Source: Lachnospiraceae bacterium (GTDB taxonomy: Bacteria > Bacillota_A > Clostridia > Lachnospirales > Lachnospiraceae). Taken from it: 7,185 bases of DNA. This document shows, piece after piece, positions 4,840 to 7,185 of the stretch (position 1 is the first letter of the stretch; every line of letters starts with the position of its first letter). The DNA is taken from positions 1 through 7,185 of the forward strand of contig VSNT01000165.1 of the NCBI GenBank assembly GCA_009774465.1, given 5' to 3'. Position numbers and translations under genes: made by a program. The notes under the pieces were generated by a model, which did no database searches, had not been told where the DNA came from, and saw only the letters and a program-made list of their open reading frames with translations.

Positions 4840-5847
4840 TTATAATGTTTTTTCCATAAAGGCAAAAATCTGGTCTAACGTCCTTAAAACTTTAAAATCA
4901 CCTTTCATCTTCATAGCGCCTCCCATAAAGGCCCTTTGAAATGTCATTCTGGCAAATATAATATCATTCATAGTTTCTCTGCTCACCTGCATGTCCACAT
5001 CTGAATGCTCCACACTTCCATAATAGTAATTATTTTCCGATCCATTTATTTCTATAATCAGAGGTTTTTTCTTTCCTTCTATCTGGATCTTATAAACAGC
5101 CTTAAAACCTGCCTGGGGAACAAAGTGTTCTTTAAACTCTTTGATAAATTCTTCATTACCATCTTCCTGATCACTGTGATCCATTAAATCCCTGAATAAA
5201 CTGGTTAATTCCTGAATATCCTGTTTTTGTCTTTTTACATAACTGTCATCAGCAGCATATTGTGACAACTGTTCTGATTCCTGGGGCGTAAGATCAATAT
5301 TGGGAGTCAGGGATACCATTTGTTTCACAGCCTGGTTGCTTGCAGGAAAACATGCAATTTTCTGATTAATGGTACGGTACATATTTTCTGCTTTTTTTTC
5401 GATAATTCTGTTATAATCCTCATTGCGCTCCAAGTCCGCACTGTCTGCAATATAACCACAGATTCCACTGCAGGGAAGACCTCCCAACATTTCCCATGCA
5501 CCTGTAAGCGTCAGTTTTCCTTCTCTTTCACCATAAGTTGTTGACATTACAATAGGACACATATAGATTTTTGAAATGATTTCTTTGTCCCCATATAACC
5601 AGCAGGAATCTAAAAACTGATGCATATAGCCGCCTATACCAAACCATTCCACTGTAGATGCCAGTATAATTCCATCTGCAGTTTTTAAAGTCTGAGGCAG
5701 AGTAGTAATGTTATTTTTTAATTCATAAAGATTAAACCTTTCAACGGTGACACGCAATTCTTCCAATACTGTCTGCATCTTATTAATTACGTATAAAGTT
5801 GGATCATCTATAAAACCTCTTCCGCCATAATAAATATTTATCTTCAT
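4840..5847 (-). CDS. Flavodoxin-fold NAD(P)H-dependent oxidoreductase fused to an SCP2-like domain
   Basis: The 335-residue protein has two parts. Residues 1 to about 165 form an NADPH-dependent FMN reductase/flavodoxin-like fold: alternating beta strands, a Ser-Thr-Val-Glu-Trp-Phe-Gly segment (64-70) and a following helix with Phe-Leu-Asp (78-80), which correspond to the flavin-contacting loop and dimer helix of this family. Residues about 235-335 resemble an SCP2 sterol-carrier-like domain, with a Val-Asp-Met-Gln-Val strand (284-288) and the typical Met-Lys-Met-Lys-Gly-Asp segment (312-317). About 65 mainly polar residues link them. It has no signal peptide and is probably cytoplasmic. The first phosphate-binding loop (Tyr-Gly-Gly-Arg-Gly) is not the standard Gly-Ser-x-Arg form, so FMN use is probable but unproved. 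An AGGGG site 5 bases upstream supports the start. It is the first gene after a promoter. The substrate is unknown. Confidence 0.82.
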   Translation of the reverse strand: MKINIYYGGRGFIDDPTLYVINKMQTVLEELRVTVERFNLYELKNNITTLPQTLKTADGIILASTVEWFGIGGYMHQFLDSCWLYGDKEIISKIYMCPIVMSTTYGEREGKLTLTGAWEMLGGLPCSGICGYIADSADLERNEDYNRIIEKKAENMYRTINQKIACFPASNQAVKQMVSLTPNIDLTPQESEQLSQYAADDSYVKRQKQDIQELTSLFRDLMDHSDQEDGNEEFIKEFKEHFVPQAGFKAVYKIQIEGKKKPLIIEINGSENNYYYGSVEHSDVDMQVSRETMNDIIFARMTFQRAFMGGAMKMKGDFKVLRTLDQIFAFMEKTL

Positions 5848-5880
5848 ATTGCCCCTGCCTTTCCGTAAACTACTATATTT

Positions 5881-5909
5881 AGTATAAAGCGGTTTCTTTT
5901 ATCTGTAAA
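5881..5909 (-). promoter_or_regulatory. Sigma-A promoter of the oxidoreductase-HIT-hydro-lyase operon
   Basis: On the minus strand TTTACA (5904-5909) and TATACT (5881-5886) are 17 bp apart. The -35 box lies within the last codons of the FHA gene. A short inverted repeat (TACTA and TAGTA around a 4-base centre, about 5870-5885) overlaps the -10 and start region and could be an operator, though it is short. No terminator separates the FHA gene from this promoter. Confidence 0.6.
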
Positions 5910-7011
5910 CAAATTTTAATTTTCCAAGGCGAATTTCATCTCCCGGTTCTATTATTTCCGATTCATTAGGAGAAAGGCGCATTCCATTCCGAAAAGTACC
6001 GTTAGTGGAATTTAAATCCGTTATAAATATTTTATTGCCATTACGTGAAAATTTAGCATGCATCCGGCTTATACTGTTTTCGTTAATTACCATATCTACA
6101 GCACCGGCAAGTTTGCCTACTGTAAGAGGAAGCTTTTCCAAATCAATATGACATTTATTTTTTTTATCCATACTATATAGTTTGTTTTCACAGCTTTCTG
6201 TCCAGGGAATAAAAACCGTATTTCCGACATCCAGTCTCTGCTCATATATTATCTCTTCATTGGTCTGGGCATATTGATAAATTTCTTCCCTCTTTCCCGA
6301 CGCCTTTTTTCTTTTTATTTTCTCTAAGAATGCTGAAATAATTCGATTAAACCAGCTTAATCTTTCTTTTTCCATTCCCCCTTCCATACTCTCTTCTTCC
6401 TGACTGGTATTAACAGGTTCATTTTTCTTCTGATATCCCCATGTTGTACTTTCGGAAATACTGCATACGGACTCTTCTTCCTCTTGAAACCATTTTAAAA
6501 TTTCATCTAATACAAACCGGTCCTGATGGAATAAATCTGCTATTTTATATACAATTTCAACTGCTTTCATATCCTCACTGTTTACCCTTGCAATAAGAAA
6601 ATCAATTAACTTTTCAAAACCTCCTTCTTCAGGATCAGGATAATATAAAAAATAAAATTCCTTTGTCTCCAGATCCTGAAAAATATATTCAGGTAACAGA
6701 AGCAGACAACTTCCATCCAGTAAATAATTTAACAGCATGTCGTTTACAAGTTTTAACTGCATAAATAATTCCTGAATCTGACTCATGCAAATACACTTGC
6801 CATCATAAATACTGAATAAACTTTGTTTTGAAGTTATCTCATAATATAGTAATACTTCTCCATTTATATTTCTTTCCTGACTTGTAAGCAGCCCCTTAAT
6901 CCTATTTTCCGTAATCATTTTTCTCTGATATGTATTTTGCAGTAAACAGCCATTATCTTTTATAATCAGATAATTATGTCTGTAATCTCTAAAGTATTTT
7001 GTTTCAAGCAT
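5899..7011 (-). CDS. DUF6382-FHA domain protein
   Basis: The 370-residue protein has three parts. Residues 1 to about 175 match the DUF6382 pattern seen in Clostridia: an Arg-Asp-Tyr-Arg-His-Asn-Tyr-Leu start, a Tyr-Tyr-Glu-Ile-Thr-Ser-Lys-Gln segment (56-63) and a Leu-Leu-Leu-Pro-Glu-Tyr-Ile-Phe segment (104-111). A polar, Glu/Ser-rich and then Lys/Arg-rich linker (about 176-285) has a short hydrophobic-amphipathic stretch (220-230) that looks too weak for a membrane anchor. The C-terminus (about 290-370) is an FHA domain with Val-Gly-Lys (298-300), Ser-x-Met-His (315-318), Asp-Leu-x-Ser-Thr-Asn-Gly-Thr (332-339) and Gly-Asp-x-Ile-x-Leu-Gly (357-363). FHA domains bind phosphothreonine peptides, so it probably reads Ser/Thr kinase signals. 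GGGAG 11 bases upstream supports the ATG, which overlaps the previous gene's stop by 8 bp. Its partner is not in the window. Confidence 0.88.
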   Translation of the reverse strand: MLETKYFRDYRHNYLIIKDNGCLLQNTYQRKMITENRIKGLLTSQERNINGEVLLYYEITSKQSLFSIYDGKCICMSQIQELFMQLKLVNDMLLNYLLDGSCLLLLPEYIFQDLETKEFYFLYYPDPEEGGFEKLIDFLIARVNSEDMKAVEIVYKIADLFHQDRFVLDEILKWFQEEEESVCSISESTTWGYQKKNEPVNTSQEEESMEGGMEKERLSWFNRIISAFLEKIKRKKASGKREEIYQYAQTNEEIIYEQRLDVGNTVFIPWTESCENKLYSMDKKNKCHIDLEKLPLTVGKLAGAVDMVINENSISRMHAKFSRNGNKIFITDLNSTNGTFRNGMRLSPNESEIIEPGDEIRLGKLKFVYR

Positions 7012-7185
7012 TATTTCTTTTTCTCCCTTCCCGAATCATTTTTATGGGATTTATTTTTTGTACCTGTTTTATAATCTCTTTATTTGATCCTTTTTGTACT
7101 ACTTTCATTGTCAATACTTCACTGTCCATTTTGCACTGCACCTTTTCCTGAGGATAAAAGGGATAGCTCCCCCTGCGGGCGGCGA
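7004..7185 (-). CDS. 3' end of an unidentified gene (partial, runs off the right edge)
   Basis: On the minus strand one frame is open from the window edge to a TGA at 7004-7006, giving 59 C-terminal residues. The other two frames have stop codons. The stop shares the sequence ATGCTTGA with the FHA start, an 8-bp overlap typical of translationally coupled operon genes, and the FHA ribosome-binding site lies inside this frame. The fragment is hydrophilic and basic, ending in a Lys/Arg/Asn-rich tail, with one Cys and a Tyr-Pro-Phe-Tyr-Pro motif near the edge. It has no transmembrane segment. I do not recognise the family; since DUF6382-FHA genes often neighbour Tad-pilus-like clusters in Lachnospiraceae, a pilus-associated protein is one guess. 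Confidence 0.65.
   Translation of the reverse strand, partial: AARRGSYPFYPQEKVQCKMDSEVLTMKVVQKGSNKEIIKQVQKINPIKMIREGRKRNNA

Overview
The window comes from a low-GC, Gram-positive anaerobe, most probably a member of the Lachnospiraceae/Clostridia. This rests on AT-rich intergenic DNA, strong Shine-Dalgarno sites, consensus sigma-A promoters, an oxygen-sensitive two-subunit Fe-S hydro-lyase, a sigma/DUF4179 pair and a DUF6382-FHA protein. The organism is inferred from protein character only. Every gene I can support lies on the minus strand, so transcription runs from the right edge to the left edge.

In transcription order from the right: the 3' end of an unidentified gene (7004 to the edge) overlaps by 8 bp a gene for a DUF6382-FHA signalling protein (5899-7011). 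A sigma-A-type promoter overlapping the end of the FHA gene (5881-5909) then starts a compact gene set. This encodes a flavodoxin-fold oxidoreductase fused to an SCP2-like lipid-binding domain (4840-5847), a HIT-family nucleotide hydrolase (4399-4824), the alpha and beta subunits of a class I fumarase/tartrate dehydratase-type enzyme (3535-4377 and 2960-3511) and a PlsC-like acyltransferase (2209-2931). Gaps are 15-28 bp with no visible terminator inside, so one transcript is likely. A perfect consensus promoter (2156-2184) next drives a tRNA-Ser(GCU) gene (2011-2098), which ends at a strong intrinsic terminator (1959-1992).

Left of that terminator is an ECF sigma factor (1348-1830) and its overlapping membrane-anchored DUF4179 partner, probably the anti-sigma factor (333-1358). 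They are preceded by a candidate ECF-type autoregulatory promoter and a 12-bp perfect palindrome in the leader. A hairpin after the anti-sigma gene may be a weak terminator.

The left 230 bp hold two strong tandem sigma-A promoters with A/T-rich upstream tracts, both firing off the left edge. No ribosome-binding site follows them. The arrangement resembles the tandem promoters of a stable-RNA (rRNA-like) operon, although an open 34-codon frame at the edge leaves a protein gene possible. No mobile element, CRISPR array or clearly new system is visible. The most interesting items are the tandem promoters, the flavodoxin-SCP2 fusion in a fumarase operon, and the DUF6382-FHA protein.
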